Counted from the first letter of the stretch, positions 1 through 11,938 are shown. The stretch: DNA of 64,000 bases from Magnaporthiopsis rhizophila (GCA_003049465.1 PYSS01000022.1:310001-374000); one strand, 5' to 3'. Numbers and translations are program-made. Notes: generated by a model from the letters alone, not told the origin.

Positions 1-906
1 CTTGCGCGAACGGGGGTGGCCGAGGCAGGTTTAAGGGATACGTGAGGTTATGTACCCACCCAGGGTGACATCAAATAAAGCTTTCCCCGCCAAGCCGCGC
101 GCATGTGGCTTCTGCTTTTCCAGTCCCCCATCGATGACAGGGGTCTCCGCAGTGTGACGATAGAAGCGTCGCCCGTCCCGAGGCGCATTGATCAGAGTGT
201 GGCGCGGAAAACCCCGTGCTTTGGCCGGGTTTTGATGCCTTTGCATGCCACACTCGCAACTCTCCCAATGCAATGGGAGTGGGTGGAGATCAGGTCCCGA
301 ATAAACGACCTATCAATACATAGCAGCTCATCATGCAGAAAACCAGACCCAGGTCGATCATTTAGATTTAAAGGGCTGGCGACCAATGCGATCCAAAATT
401 AGCGAACCAACACCCGCACCGCCTTTTCCCCTTAAACGCACCGTCAAGCTGTGGGATGCGCATTCGCCTTGTAATTTGCAGGTCGGGTCCTACCCCTGTG
501 GGTTTCACCACGTGGTTTTCCCACGCTAAAATAATCACCACGCCAAAGCTGTGCAAGCAGTAACATTCGCATCTTTTTACGTTAATAACGCTACGTGGCG
601 TCGTATTAAAATAATCGCTTACTGTCAGGTATCAAACCAGCCCCTCCTTACCAAATACGGCAACTGTTCTTCCGAACTCACGGGGTGGAGCGACCAAACT
701 CCCGTCGTAAAACGATCAGGCAGCCCTTGCTAGCGAGGAACCCGACAGTGGGCCAATATATACCCATCCCACCTACGTATTGCGGCTTAACGTGATTGCT
801 TTCTTTTGTTCCGTTTGTTACACGCTGTGGTGATGTGATTTTTCGAAGCCTTAATGAAGTTTGCCGTGGGGAAGGTCCACTGCTAAATTTATAAGGGTAG
901 AGCTCC

Positions 907-937
<31 letters not shown>

Positions 938-1478
938 GTGTCTTTTTTGATAACATGCCAGAAACTGTCGCGACAAAGGCGTGTCGTATAACCCGCAGCC
1001 AAAGCTGCGCTGCAGTGACACCCTTTGCGAATTCGCCCCCCGTTAAGGGTCGGCCTACGCCGACTCGACGGATTGGGCCTGAACCCATACTCCGTTTCGA
1101 GCCGCGTGGATTTGCATGATTACCTATCCGGGAGGCCCTGGGCCGATGGCCTCTTGGCATCGTCGGCTTCTCCGGCCGACAGCCGAAAGCTTCGGCTGGC
1201 CACAAGTGTATATACCTAGATATATAATGGTGATGACGGTTTGCCCAAGAACTGTGTTTTTTCTCTCCTTCCATCCTCACCCTCACACGGTTTTCATACG
1301 TTCACCACACTCTCTTTTTTTGTTCCTCTCTGTCGAGGATTTACATTCTTTTGTACCAACCGCAGGTTTCCTGTTCGTTCGGAACCTCGACGACCCCTTC
1401 CTTCCCCGCCCAAAAAAAAAGAAAAAAAGAAAAGAAAAGAAAAGAAGAAAAGAAAGGACACCAACAACCACCGTCAAG
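1..1478. other. Intergenic region with poly-A and purine tract
   Basis: I see no convincing gene here; the open frames are short and mutually antisense. It holds a 28-nt poly-A run at 907-934, a TATA-like stretch at 1221-1228 about 250 nt before the next ATG, and a 47-nt run of only A and G (1412-1458) directly upstream of that ATG, probably in the 5' untranslated region. Confidence 0.6.
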
Positions 1479-2355
1479 ATGTATACCTCCACCGCCTTCG
1501 CCGCCATCGCCGCCATCGCCGGCCTCGTCTCCGCCGCCTCGGCCACTACCGGCCCCGCCGCCGCCCCTGGTGCTGCCGCCGCCGCCGCCCCGGACACTGC
1601 CCACAAACCCCTCACCCCCCAGGTCCCTCTCGGCCCCAACCCCGCCGACGCCCCGGCCACTCTCCCTGGGGACGACGGCAAAACCTGCCCCAAGTGGGAC
1701 ACGTACTGGATCCCCGTCAAGACGGGCAAGAACCAGTGCTGCTCCGGGGCGGCGTCGGATCCAAAGGACCAGGTCAACTGCTGCTACACCAGCGGCAAGG
1801 GCATCAACAGCGAGCAGCTCCATTGCAGCGACCCGGAATTCGCCAACTACGAGAAGTGGACCCGCAACTACATGTGCAACACCAAGCAGTGGCCCGAGTG
1901 GGCCTGTCTCCAGTTCCACAAGATGCCCAAGATCATGGCCCAGTACCCGGACCGGCCGAAGAAGGAGAAGCTGCACCAGGACAAGAAGCGCGACAGCGTT
2001 TCCTGCCCCGCCTGGGGCCTGGACAAGATCGGCTCCAACCAGTGCTGCGTGTCGGGGGCCTCGCAGGACCAGCTCAACTGCTGCTTCACCGGCGGCAGCC
2101 CTCTCAACCGCGAGCAGATCGGGTGCACCAGCCTGTGGTTCAAGACGAAAGCAAAATGGAATCACCTCCAGAAGTGCAACACCAAGCAGGTCCCGCAGAC
2201 GGCGTGCAACGGCGTCCCCAAGCTGCGCGAGATCATGTCTCGGTACCCTGACAAAAGTAAGTGCGAGACAAAGCCCTACCTCTACGTGACCAAGACCAGC
2301 CCGCTAACCACTGTTGCCTGCCTCGCGAGTAGACGAACATGGCCAGTACTGGTGA
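1479..2355 (+). CDS. Secreted protein with two tandem eight-cysteine modules
   Basis: Predicted 266-residue secreted protein; family not recognised. Exons are 1479-2256 and 2333-2355: the donor is GTAAGT, a CTAAC branch lies at 2303-2307, and the spliced reading ends six residues into exon 2. Residues 1-22 form a signal peptide and 23-65 an Ala/Pro-rich spacer. Two homologous modules follow. Module 1 has Cys 70, 87, 88, 101, 102, 116, 133 and 143; module 2 has Cys 176, 189, 190, 201, 202, 216, 233 and 243. Six of the eight cysteines are exactly 100 residues apart, and both modules share NQCC, Q-x-NCC, EQ-x2-C and CNTKQ. A Lys-Lys-Arg at 169-171 between them fits a Kex2 cleavage site. The function is unknown; an extracellular or effector-like role is only inference. 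Confidence 0.85.
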
Positions 2356-3532
2356 TTTTTGTCTTCTTCTCCTTTCTTTTCTTTTCTTCCTTTTTTCCCG
2401 GTTGCTCTCATCAGTGGGGGCCAACACAAACATCTTTTGGGGAAGGGGCGCGTGGGTGAAAAATCCAGTCATTCGCTTTAGAAAACCGTCATCTTAGACA
2501 CCAATAGATTTTTATATTCAGACACATCACCAGTACTATGCGGGCGATTGTTTGTGCGAAGGGGAAGAATGGCTGTGGGGGTGTTGTTCTTCCTTCCCAT
2601 TTGCTTGTTGCACCACCCAGCGTTTGGGATTTAACTATGGTGCCGGTCTTTCGCCAAAGTGTCCGGCTGGGGATCCTCCACCACGAGGGCTGTGTCGGTG
2701 TCCTGATGCTCGCATCTTGACGGACCGCACCTTGGGCGGCGGCGGAGACTCGTCGGGCTGGAATCCATCTCGTTGATCCATTGTCGGTTCCGGATTCCGA
2801 CGGTGATGGTCCGGCTTTGCAATTGCGCCAAAAGCACTGCAACGTAGGTTTGAGGATGGCGTGCGAGTGGCATGATAGAAAGAAAAGAAGAAGAAAAAAA
2901 ATCCACATCATCAGCGTCAGCGAGACCGGCATGAGTAGACGCCGCTGGCGGGCTCGACGAAGGCCGGTGGCAGTTTCCTGCCGGCGCACGCTTACCCGGG
3001 GCTGATTGTAGACAAAAAATGGCTGGGCAAGGAGCGAGGACAGCTGACACATGCGAAACAATGCCAGAATCGACAGCGTGATGGTCGGTGGCGGCGCCGG
3101 GGAAATCAGGAGGATGAGCCGGGACATGTTTAGGAACCACCTGGAACAGCCCGCCCGTACCGCTTCTCGTTTCTCGGGATCCGTGGCGCCCGTGTTACTG
3201 GAAAGCGCCAACCAGATCGTCAGGGGCTGAACCGGGCACGCAAACAAATAGTGGCATAAGGAAGCCAGGGTATGTAAACGCATGTTGCAACAGGGCAAGA
3301 GTCGCAGAGAGTGGGTGGGAATGGATGTCGGATTGAGAGCCCATGTAAAAATAGAGAAAATGACGCGGGCTGCGGCGGGTAAACAGGAGTTACATAAATG
3401 GAACAAAGAGGTAGATTACAGAGGAAAGAGATAACAGTTCTATGAAAAGAGACAAGATTCATAACATGGCGATAATGCAAAATGCGGGAAAAACCAAAAA
3501 AAAAAAAAAAAAAAAAAAGAAACGCCCCAGCT
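2356..3532. other. Intergenic region
   Basis: Probable 3' flanks of two neighbouring genes that point toward each other. Several long frames overlap antisense to each other (a 305-codon frame on the minus strand at 2489-3406 is the longest), but none shows a recognisable domain, signal peptide or coding-like splice pattern. A 23-nt poly-A run sits at 3496-3518 just past the next gene's stop. Confidence 0.5.
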
Positions 3533-4753
3533 TCATGCCGACGACGGCGATGAGCCCCCGTCTCTCTTCTTAGGCCCCTTGCCGTTGATGATCCTGTCCC
3601 AGGCGGCGTGCATGGCCATCTCCTTGAAGTTTGTGTCCTCGTAGAAGCCGGCCCTGTAGCCCCAGACGCTGTGGGTCTGCTTGGCCAGCGGCCAGCCGTC
3701 CATGCCGTCGTCGGTGGGCCCGTTGTTGATGTCGCTGTTGGCCCCCCGGAGGCCCATGCCGATGCCCTTGACGTAGGCCCACTGGGTGAAGATGCGCTGG
3801 CGGACGCTGTAGGCGACCAGCTCGTTGTTCATGGACATGAGGCTCATGGCCATGTCGACGGGCTCCTCGAGGTTCCAGGCCATGCGCAGCAGCATCTTGG
3901 CGGCGCCGCGCAGCGTGACGGCGTAGGCCGTCGTGCAGGCCATGTCGCGAGCGCGGAACACGGCGCGCTTTCCCGCCTCCTCGGCCGGGAGCTCGTCGTT
4001 CGCCGACTTGGCGGCCGGCGCGCGCGGGTCGTCGTAGATGACGTAGGGCGTGTCCTTGGACCACGTCTCGAAGCAGCCGCCGAGTTGCAGCACGTCCCAG
4101 GTGCCGCTGCGCGCCATCCACGGGTCCGTCGGGTCCGCCTGGTCGCCCACGCCCGGGTTCGTCCTGGCCAGCAGCTGGCGGAACGGCTTGTTGAGCGTCG
4201 CCATGATCTCGGGCATCTCAATGTCCCATCCGGCGTCCGACTCGAGCACCATCAGCACCGGGATCCGCTTCTCGACCATGTGCTGCCACACGTTTGCGTG
4301 CGCGCGGTAGCAGGCCTTCTCCCGGATGTTGAGCCGCTTGGGGTTCTCCGTCGGCGGGAGCCCCTGGTCCTTCAGGTCCGCGACCTTGACGGCGGGGAAC
4401 CGGCTGACCTCGATGTCGGTGAGGTATGCTTGGAGGAAGACGGCGTCGAAGCGGTCGTGCCGGTGCGGCAGGTTCAGGAACTGGATTGAGCCGAAGCCCA
4501 GCGTGCGGTTCGAGGCGGCCTCACGGATGAGCTGCTCCTTGTCCTTGGTGCTCCCTATCTGCTCGCCCGCCATGATGGGCTGCCCGCTCGGAGGCTGCAT
4601 CCTCGTCTTGCCCTCCCTCGCCGAGGCGAGGTCTGGTGCGTACAGTGTGAGATAGCTGAGGAACATGAAGAGGAGGGCTGCGGATGCGATTAGCAGGCCG
4701 GCGGACCGGCGCTCCATCAGCCCCGTGAGGGCGGGTTTGTTCGATAACAACAT
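3533..4753 (-). CDS. Glycosyltransferase family 25-like type II membrane protein
   Basis: A 406-residue single-exon protein, likely a Golgi glycosyltransferase. The first ATG is at 4753; the frame extends upstream only to a GTG. A membrane-spanning segment lies near residues 20-40 (LLIASAALLFMFLSYLTLY), leaving a lumenal catalytic part. The LNLPHRHDRF motif near residue 93 matches the start of the GT25 (LPS glycosyltransferase) domain, and LESDAGWD further on is the expected acidic metal/sugar-nucleotide region. Fungal members of this group are common and mostly uncharacterised, so donor and acceptor are unknown. The C-terminus is an Arg/Lys/Ser-rich tail after the HAAWDRII segment. The family call is good; the cell role is inference. 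Confidence 0.82.
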   Translation of the reverse strand: MLLSNKPALTGLMERRSAGLLIASAALLFMFLSYLTLYAPDLASAREGKTRMQPPSGQPIMAGEQIGSTKDKEQLIREAASNRTLGFGSIQFLNLPHRHDRFDAVFLQAYLTDIEVSRFPAVKVADLKDQGLPPTENPKRLNIREKACYRAHANVWQHMVEKRIPVLMVLESDAGWDIEMPEIMATLNKPFRQLLARTNPGVGDQADPTDPWMARSGTWDVLQLGGCFETWSKDTPYVIYDDPRAPAAKSANDELPAEEAGKRAVFRARDMACTTAYAVTLRGAAKMLLRMAWNLEEPVDMAMSLMSMNNELVAYSVRQRIFTQWAYVKGIGMGLRGANSDINNGPTDDGMDGWPLAKQTHSVWGYRAGFYEDTNFKEMAMHAAWDRIINGKGPKKRDGGSSPSSA

Positions 4754-6988
4754 CGTGGGCGAATGGCCTCTGCACACGCCACCGGTGGAATAGTGTATAC
4801 GATCCTCAGCAAGGGGGGATAAGCCGAAAGGATGGTGACTGATCCGGCTCTATTTGACGGGCTTGGGCCAAGCTCCACGTTGGTGGCCTTGCTTCCTTTT
4901 TTTGTACATACCTATGTATAGGTACCTGTAAATCACTGCGGCGAAGCCGGGGAGGCGCTCCTTCGCCAGCCCTGCGGCTCGACTCGGGGGTTTTACATTC
5001 TGGGGCTCTGGCCGCCTGACAGGGGCGTTTTGTTGAAAGTTCTATCCATATCCTGCCCGATGCGACGCCGGCGTGATGTGCCGCTCTGGAGCATGGACTG
5101 GGCGAGTCGAATCCGGCAATGAAATAGAATTGGAGTTGCGACAGCGGCACCAAAAGTCTCCGGGTTTTGGTCTAACAGGCAGACTTCTCAGCCGATAAAC
5201 CCTCGACAGGGCAAACAGTATCCTACCCTGCGCGGAGGTAGCGTTGCGCGTTTGCAGTGCCCATGAGCAGGCGACATCCTGGGTACGGGGACAAGGGCGC
5301 CCAGTAGCCTGGGCCAGGGGAAATGGAATGGACCCTAAGCTTTGCGTCTGTTGCTTGTCGTCGATATCTGTTGCACCTGTCACGAAGAAAAGGGGGTGGT
5401 ATTCTGGGGGCTGACAGGATGCTGACTCGGCTGATGTGCTGACATCTAACCCGATGCGGAAATGAAGCTAGATTTGGACGAAAGTCGAGCTTGAAACGGT
5501 CCGCGCGGACGTTTCTTTGGACGTTTGATGGGGCGAAAGCCAGGTAGGTGGGTGGACGAGCGGAGGAGGCCAGGCTGTCAAGCACACAATGCAAACCACT
5601 GACGTGTGTTAATGCTCTGGTTTGTTCGTCATGGAACGGGGGTTCGTCTGATCATCGCAGCTTCAAAAAGACGCGGATTCGACTCCCGACACCGCAAAAA
5701 CGACAGGTTTGCGACGGGATTATGCTGTTTATTTGGGCGGTAAACCGGTCGCTGCGATTGATGGACTGAGTCGAATCTGTTGAACCGACCTCGTGTTCTC
5801 GATGATGCATGGCTCTAGCGGCTGTGCCTGTGCGACGTTGACCCCACCTTCCAGCCTCAGCCCGCGGGAGGGTGTCGGGCCTTGCCGCCACGCGCCACAG
5901 CAGATCGCGGCTGTGCTAGTGCAACGCGCGGGAACCCCAATTGTTTGGACAGCCCTACCAACAAACAATCGAGATCTTGAGATGTCGCGGCTGAACGAAC
6001 AGAGACGACAGACCTTTGACGCAGCAAGTGCTGCCAACCCGGCCGACGCATGTCGCGACACGCAGCCTGACCCCATCCAACAAAACACTCTGATGTCTAG
6101 GACCAGCTCTGTTCCCCGGCTCACTTCTGTCAGACGCAGTGGATACACCGGACGTGCCGTAAGCTGACTTCCACTAGCGGCGATGATCACACAAGCAAAT
6201 CCCGGCTGGCGCTTAGCAAAAAATCGTCGACAGCACGCCTGCCCGATCTTTCCTAGTCAAAATACACAGCCTAGCGAGTTCAACCAACCGTACCTTACGC
6301 AAAGCAGCCTATTTTGCGAAAAGAAACATTACTAGCCTCGCTTTTTTGTTTTGCTCGGACTTATCTCCCTTACGTCGGCTGCCACTACATTGGAGCGAAC
6401 AATCAGGAGTCCCAACGTTTTTTTTTTTTTGGCCAAGGTGGCACGGGAAAAACAAGCACCGAGGTGTCGCCGGGGTCTAGGCCTGGCCCCGACGATCTCA
6501 CCCGCATGATGCCATGTAGCTTGTCTCTCTCGACACCCGAGCCAATGGCCATCCGGCACACATATCCGTTATCACCACAGGATCGCCGGTAATGGTCTTT
6601 TATGGCGGCTTATCTAGATCTGCCCCTCTTTGTCGGGCGCGGGGGACGCCTCCTCCCAGCACTCATGATGGGTCATTCTTCGTCGGATCGGCAGCCTGCA
6701 TGTTCCGGGCTCGTCGTCTACCAGTAAAATCCGAACGCCGGCTGCTCACATAGCCTCGCCACGTACAATGCGGTCTGTATAAAGGAGGGTCAAGCCTGGG
6801 ACGGTTGGGCGTGCCACTCTGTTCTACGCAGGCACGAGGCACGTCAACTGCGCTGCACTGCAGGTGTTGCATATCCTAAGCGCTGGCGTTGTGGCTGCAG
6901 AAAGAGTTGCATTTCGCGCGCATCGTGTGATAAAAATTCTGTCACGTTATTTTGGCCATAATCATCACCCTTTGGACCCGCCGCGAGA
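4754..6988. other. Intergenic region between divergent genes
   Basis: About 2.2 kb between divergent start codons. No open frame here has a domain, a signal peptide or plausible splicing. It presumably holds both promoters; a TATA-like box for the downstream gene is listed separately. A short T run is at 6419-6430. Confidence 0.5.
6778..6784 (+). promoter_or_regulatory. TATA-like box upstream of MFS permease
   Basis: TATAAAG lies 205 nt before the ATG at 6989, on the same strand. Position and sequence fit a core promoter; no transcript start is known. Confidence 0.4.
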
Positions 6989-8749
6989 ATGTCGGAAAAG
7001 AAGGAGACTTCATCTCCGTTGGAGGTGTCGCAGGCCGAGTCGGTTGAGGTGCCCATCGCAGCGGTCGAAACCCAGGGCTTCGACGAGCATGCGACGAAGC
7101 GGCTGCTGCGGAAGCTGGACTGGCACATCATCCCGTTCATGTCGTTGATCTATCTGTGCGTCCACTTCCTGTTCCCAGTAGCAGCAGCCTGACGGCGCCT
7201 CATGCTGAACACCTTGCGCTCTGGCTGACCGGCGTCTTTTTTTTTTCACTCCCACCTCGCAGGCTCTGCTTCCTCGACCGCACCAACATCGGCAATGCGC
7301 GCCTCGACAATCTCGAGCAGGACCTGGGCCTCCGGGGCCTGCAGTACAACGACTGCCTCGCCATCCTCTTCCCCTTCTACATCGCGGCCGAGATTCCGAG
7401 CAACATGATGATGAAGCGCGTCCGGCCCTCGCTCTGGCTCGCCTTCATCATGGTCTGCTGGTCCGCCTCCATGATCGCCCAGGGCTTCGTCCGGAACTAC
7501 CAGGGCATGCTCGCCACGCGCGTGTTCCTCGGCGTCTTCGAGGGCGGCCTCTACCCGGGCGTCAACTACTACATCACCCAGTGGTACCCCCGGCCCGAGT
7601 GCGGCTTCCGCATGGCCCTATTCTTCTCCGCCGCCACGCTCGCGGGCGCCTTCGGCGGCATCCTGGCCCGCGGCATCGCCGAGATGAGCGGCGTCGGCGG
7701 CATGGCGGCCTGGTCGTGGATCTTCATCCTCGAGGGCCTGCTCAGCATCCTCGTCTCCTTCACCGCCCCCTGGGCCATCTACGACTACCCTGCCGAGGCC
7801 GGCTTCCTGACGCCCGCCGAGCGCACCGAGGTGCAGCGCCGCCTGCGCGCCGACTCGGGCCACCTGACGGACGACTTCGACCTCAAGTACGTCTGGCAGG
7901 CCATCGGCGACTGGAAGATCTACATCCACATGCTCATCTGCATGGCCGGCTTCTGCCCCATCTATTCCTTCGCGCTCTTCCTGCCCACCATCATCAAGAA
8001 CATGGGGTACACGGCGAACAATGCGCAGCTGATGAGCGTGCCGCCCTACGTTTTTGCCTGCTTCTTCACCATCGTGGCGAGCTACTACGCCGACAAGCTG
8101 CAGAGGCGGGGCGTCTTCCTGATGGGCTTCCAGCTGGTCGGGATCCTGGGCTTTGGCATGCTCTGCGGGAGCGGTGACGCGTCGGTTCAGTATGCTGGGA
8201 CTGTTTTTGCGGCTATTGGTTCGTTCCCCTGCTTTTAACCTTTTCTGGAGGTCACCGCGGCCCTGCGAGGAATGACGTCCTGTATGCGGCATTTCTGCTG
8301 ACACTCGAGGCCTCCCTTCCCCCAGGCATCTACCCGCAAATCCCTCTCGGCCTCGCCTGGAACAGCGGCAACATCGGAGGCAGCCTGAAGCGGGGCACGG
8401 GCATCGCTATGCAGGTCATGGGAGGCAACTGCGGCGGCATCATCGCCTCCTACGTCTACCTGACCCGCGACGGGCCGCGATTCATTATTGGGCACAGCAT
8501 TCTGATAGGTTTTATCAGGTGAGTCAAAGGTGCCTTCTCGCCCCGAGTAAATGGGACACGGTAACGACTCACACCCTCCACAGCATGGCCTTCTTCCTGA
8601 GCGGTTTCATGTCAATGTGGTGCAAGAGGGAAAACGCAAGAAGGGACGGGCTCTCGCCGGAGCTGAAAGTGGACGAACTCACCGAAGAGCAAAAGGGCAT
8701 GGAGAGGGAACTCGCCGACAGCGTCCCATGGTTCAGGTACACGTGCTGA
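6989..8749 (+). CDS. MFS permease, anion:cation symporter (allantoate/nicotinate permease type)
   Basis: Predicted 493-residue plasma-membrane transporter of the Dal5/Tna1-like anion:cation symporter group. Exons are 6989-7155, 7263-8218, 8326-8518 and 8584-8749; all junctions keep phase. The cytosolic N-terminus ends in KRLLRKLDWHIIPFM, followed by FLDRTNIGNARL, the hallmark start of this family. FLGVFEGGLYPGVNYYITQW (helices 4-5) and YPQIPLGLAWN are also diagnostic, and the protein closes with the usual PWFRYT. The set implies 12 membrane segments and full length. The substrate, probably a small organic anion such as allantoate, nicotinate or a vitamin, cannot be told from sequence. Its stop is only 70 nt from the stop of the convergent gene. 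Confidence 0.93.
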
Positions 8750-8819
8750 ATATGCCCACCGACAAGGAAAGCGATTATTGAAAGCCAAAAAGGGATATCG
8801 TAAGTACTATAAACAGATT

Positions 8820-10348
8820 TTAAGCCACCGCAGTGACAACACTATCGATGTAAGGCAGCACCCCCCGTGCCTTGTCGTCCCCCAGCAGCGCCGGGTTCTG
8901 GTACGTCTCAATGGACAGGGCCGCTTCGATCTCCTCGAGCGTGGGCACCGGCTTCCTTTCGTAGCTGAGCTCGCCGTCCTCGATGAGGTGCGGCACAAAG
9001 GTGGAGCAGTTGCTGGTGACGGGGTCGATGTCCTCGCGGATGCCCATGCCCACGGGCTCGCCGTCGACCATCCACATGCCCAGGACCGGGTAGAATATTT
9101 TACCGGTCCGGTCGTCCGGGAAGCGCGGCAACAGGGCCAGCTCCTGGACCACGTAGCCCTCGTCGCCGTAGCCGTCGGCGTCCGACTCGGAGATGATGGT
9201 GCCGTCGTCGCTGCGCAGCGTCACGCCTGACCCCTCGCGCGCGAATATCGGCTTGCGCGCGTACTGCTTCATGTCGGCCGGCATCTCGGGCTCCAGGTAC
9301 GTGGGCAGAAGCCACTGGCTCCTGGGGTCGTCCTTGAAGAGTTCCCAGAGGAGGGCGAAGATGGCCTTGTTGCTCCAGAGCAGCTTGTAGGGCGCCTCGA
9401 ACCAGATGGTCCCGCCGACGTACTCGCCCGTCTCTTCGTCCCTCTTGCCGACGTTGTCCATGTCGGCGAAGCACGCCTCGCCAAATTTCTCCGTCACCTA
9501 AAGCGGTTTAGGGGGTTAGCGCGCGCCAAAGGCAAAAGGAAGCGTCAAACGGAAGACAAAAAACAGACAAGAGGACTTACCATCGTCTCCCAGGGGTAGA
9601 GCTTGAATATGACGTCAATGTGCTCACCATCGGTGCCATCGTAAAAGCGCCCGTCGGGGCCTAGGCCGATCTGGTCTACCCAGATCCTCCTGACAGCGTA
9701 GCCGGCCTCGGCGCACGTGGCGGCAAGCACCTCGGTGTTGACCTCGTCCTCGCCCGAGTAGTCACCCAGGGAGGCGAAGTGGATCACCTTCGGCCGGTGG
9801 CCCAGCCTCTTCTCGACCTCGGCCAGGTTCCGCTTCCAGGCCTGGACCAAGGCCTCCTCGATCGAGTTGAACTGGTCCGGGCCGTGGCCCGTCTGCTCGA
9901 GCCAGTACCACTGGACGCTCGACCCTTCCAGCAGGCTCGTGGGCGTGTCGGCGTTGAACTCGTAGAACTTGGGCACGCGCAGGCGCGGGTCCGGGTGGTC
10001 GAGGCCGCCGAAGCAGATGTCGAAGCGCGAGTAGACGCTGCCAAAGGCCGGCTCCCTGTCCCACGAGTCGACGATCTGGCGCACGCAAAAGGCCGGGATG
10101 GCCATCCTTTCGGTTATGAGGTGCGGGTTGTCCACGAGGTGCTCGGCCGCCTCGCACAGCATCTCGAACACTTCCCTGGAGGCGCGCTCGAGCAGGTTGA
10201 TCTCCTCGGTCGTGAAGGCGTAGTACCGGTCCTCGGGCCAGTACAGCTCGTGCTGGTCATCGGGGAAGGGGTCTTCGTTGTGGACGAGCCCCTGGCTCTG
10301 GACCAGACGGCTGGCGTTGGGGCGGGGCTCGATGTGAACGCGACGCAT
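8820..10348 (-). CDS. Glutathionylspermidine synthase-like ATP-grasp enzyme
   Basis: A 481-residue protein in two exons (10348-9581 and 9497-8820; phase-0 intron of 83 nt). It matches the C-terminal synthetase domain of glutathionylspermidine synthase (GSP_synth), as in bacterial YgiC/YjfC-type proteins, an ATP-grasp amide-ligase fold. Supporting stretches are KFYEFNADTPTSLLE, IKVIHFASLGD-like and YPWETM regions in the N-terminal half, and KPIFAREGSGV and PVLGMWMVDGEPVGMGIRED in the C-terminal half. The amidase domain of true glutathionylspermidine synthetase is absent, so the product is uncertain; an acid-amine ligation is the likely chemistry. I chose the ATG at 10348 because the upstream part of the frame is not family-like. 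Tail-to-tail with the MFS permease. Confidence 0.9.
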
Positions 10349-11272
10349 GTTGAAGGCGGGAGGGGGGTGATCAAACCAAAGGAAAGTTGTGGAGTCAGAG
10401 GGAGGATTAAAGTATGCGGGAGGATGGAGGCTCAGAAGGACAATTGACGTGGAAAAGGATAGACAGAAGTCTTGAAAAGGAGGGAACTGGATTAATGGGG
10501 AAAGGATACAATCTCTGGCGATTGTGAAGGGGTTTGATTGGTATGCAGTCGAGTTCTGTGTTCTTGCTGCAGATTTGAGGTCGTCCTTTGATCCAGATGG
10601 GCGAGCCATGAGGTTATAATCAAGGATAGCCGCTGCAGGCCTGGCTTGTGCTTGTTGGTTCTGACATATTCACCGAGCTCCCAAAAATAGATCAGTGCAA
10701 TAGTACTGCCTCAAATTCCGTTAGACTTCAATACGACCTGTCTTGAACTGCCTGGCCGGCGGCACAGTCCTCACCACACAGCCACATCCACAGCACCGCT
10801 ATGCAAAAGAGCGAGCGCAGTTATCCATCATCACCCCTACTCCACTTGTTACCCAATCACCCCATGTCGCCTTTCCCATTCAAGAGATGCTGGAGCGTTA
10901 CCATTAGCAATTACCATTTCGCTTACATGCTCGCACGCGCGCTTCAGTTGTAACATACATGCGCGCCCACGCGCATTTTTATTCGCATATGTTCGCGTAA
11001 TGCAACTGGTTAGGGCCAGGTACAAGAGGTAAAATGTTTACTAATTAGGATAAAGGCTAACTTCTTGGCATTTAGAAGGCGAGGCGAATCTTCGAAATTG
11101 GCAGTTGCAAGGTTAAAATTGTGCGAATATGGGCGAGGTACGGAGGAGGATACCCACGTCCAGCCGAGGGTATTTGCATACATGAAGCCAGAGGGTTTCC
11201 TATCCCCGCTCTTTCCTCCTGTGGTAATCTGAGAGATAGATCAAGCAAATAGCCGCCCGCGGCAAGCTGCCA

Positions 11273-11335
11273 CAGCCACCCCGCAGCCCATCTCAGCCAC
11301 CCCGCAGCCTTACTCAGCCTCCCCGCGGCTTACTA
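11273..11335 (+). repeat. 21-bp tandem repeat, three copies
   Basis: Three adjoining 21-bp units begin at 11273, 11294 and 11315. Each starts CAGCC(A/T)CCCCGC and they differ at a few positions in the second half. The array lies about 600 bp upstream of the small secreted protein gene. Confidence 0.75.
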
Positions 11336-11695
11336 CACCTCGGCGACTTTTGCTTCCTCAGCAGGCCTGGAAGCCAATCACGTCACGTCGCCCCTCTCCA
11401 CCAACTGACATCTTCGCTGAGCGAGAGCCTTGTCCGCTAGCTTATATTCGCAAAAAAATTGGTTTGCCCCGGTCGATGCCAAGGACCAACAACCTCGCGT
11501 CGTACCCGTCCTACCGCAGTCTCCAGGGCTCAGCTTCTGAACAGCATCGGCGGAGCGTGAATGTTCGATGGAAAGACCAGTCAGATCCGATGACACCTCC
11601 AGACACCCACTGCACGACCAGTCAGACAGAAAGACGTGACCATTTAGGGCCTTTTGGGACACTTTGAAGCAACTTGTAACTGCCTCTTGTGCACA

Positions 11696-11701
11696 TATAA
11701 G
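11696..11701 (+). promoter_or_regulatory. TATA-like box upstream of small secreted protein
   Basis: TATAAG, preceded by CACA, lies 243 nt before the ATG at 11939. It is followed by a long pyrimidine-rich leader (about 11745-11880), typical of fungal promoters. Confidence 0.35.
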
Positions 11702-11938
11702 TTCAAGCATCTCCTCTCCCTACCTTTAAGCCTTGATTCTACACACACGCACACAAACAAATCAATCCTCCCTCCTCCTGACAGCGACTGCTCATTTTCC
11801 TTGAGTGTTTTTGCTTTTTATTTTCTTCCTTTGTTCTCTTTTGTACCTGCTTCCTGCCTCGTCTCCCTTCCAGTTCCTGATTCCAACGCCAGCACAAAAA
11901 AACATCATCAAGCAACAAAACACAACCCATCCACAGCC

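Larger units (their letters stand above)
10349..11938. other. Intergenic region between divergent genes
   Basis: About 1.6 kb holding two divergent promoters. The minus-strand frame continues upstream of 10348 but looks like 5' untranslated sequence. Includes alternating GCGC/CACGCG stretches near 10930-10980 and the 21-bp tandem repeat at 11273-11335. Confidence 0.5.

Noticed and set aside
678..1286. 202-codon minus-strand frame
   Set aside because: It reads through the poly-A tract as poly-Phe and has no coding-like codon use.
2489..3406. 305-codon minus-strand frame
   Set aside because: Low-complexity, no domain or signal, overlaps several equally open antisense frames; likely chance in GC-rich DNA.
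5675..5692. GGATTCGACTCCC resembling a tRNA T-loop
   Set aside because: Stem pairing fails and no cloverleaf can be drawn.
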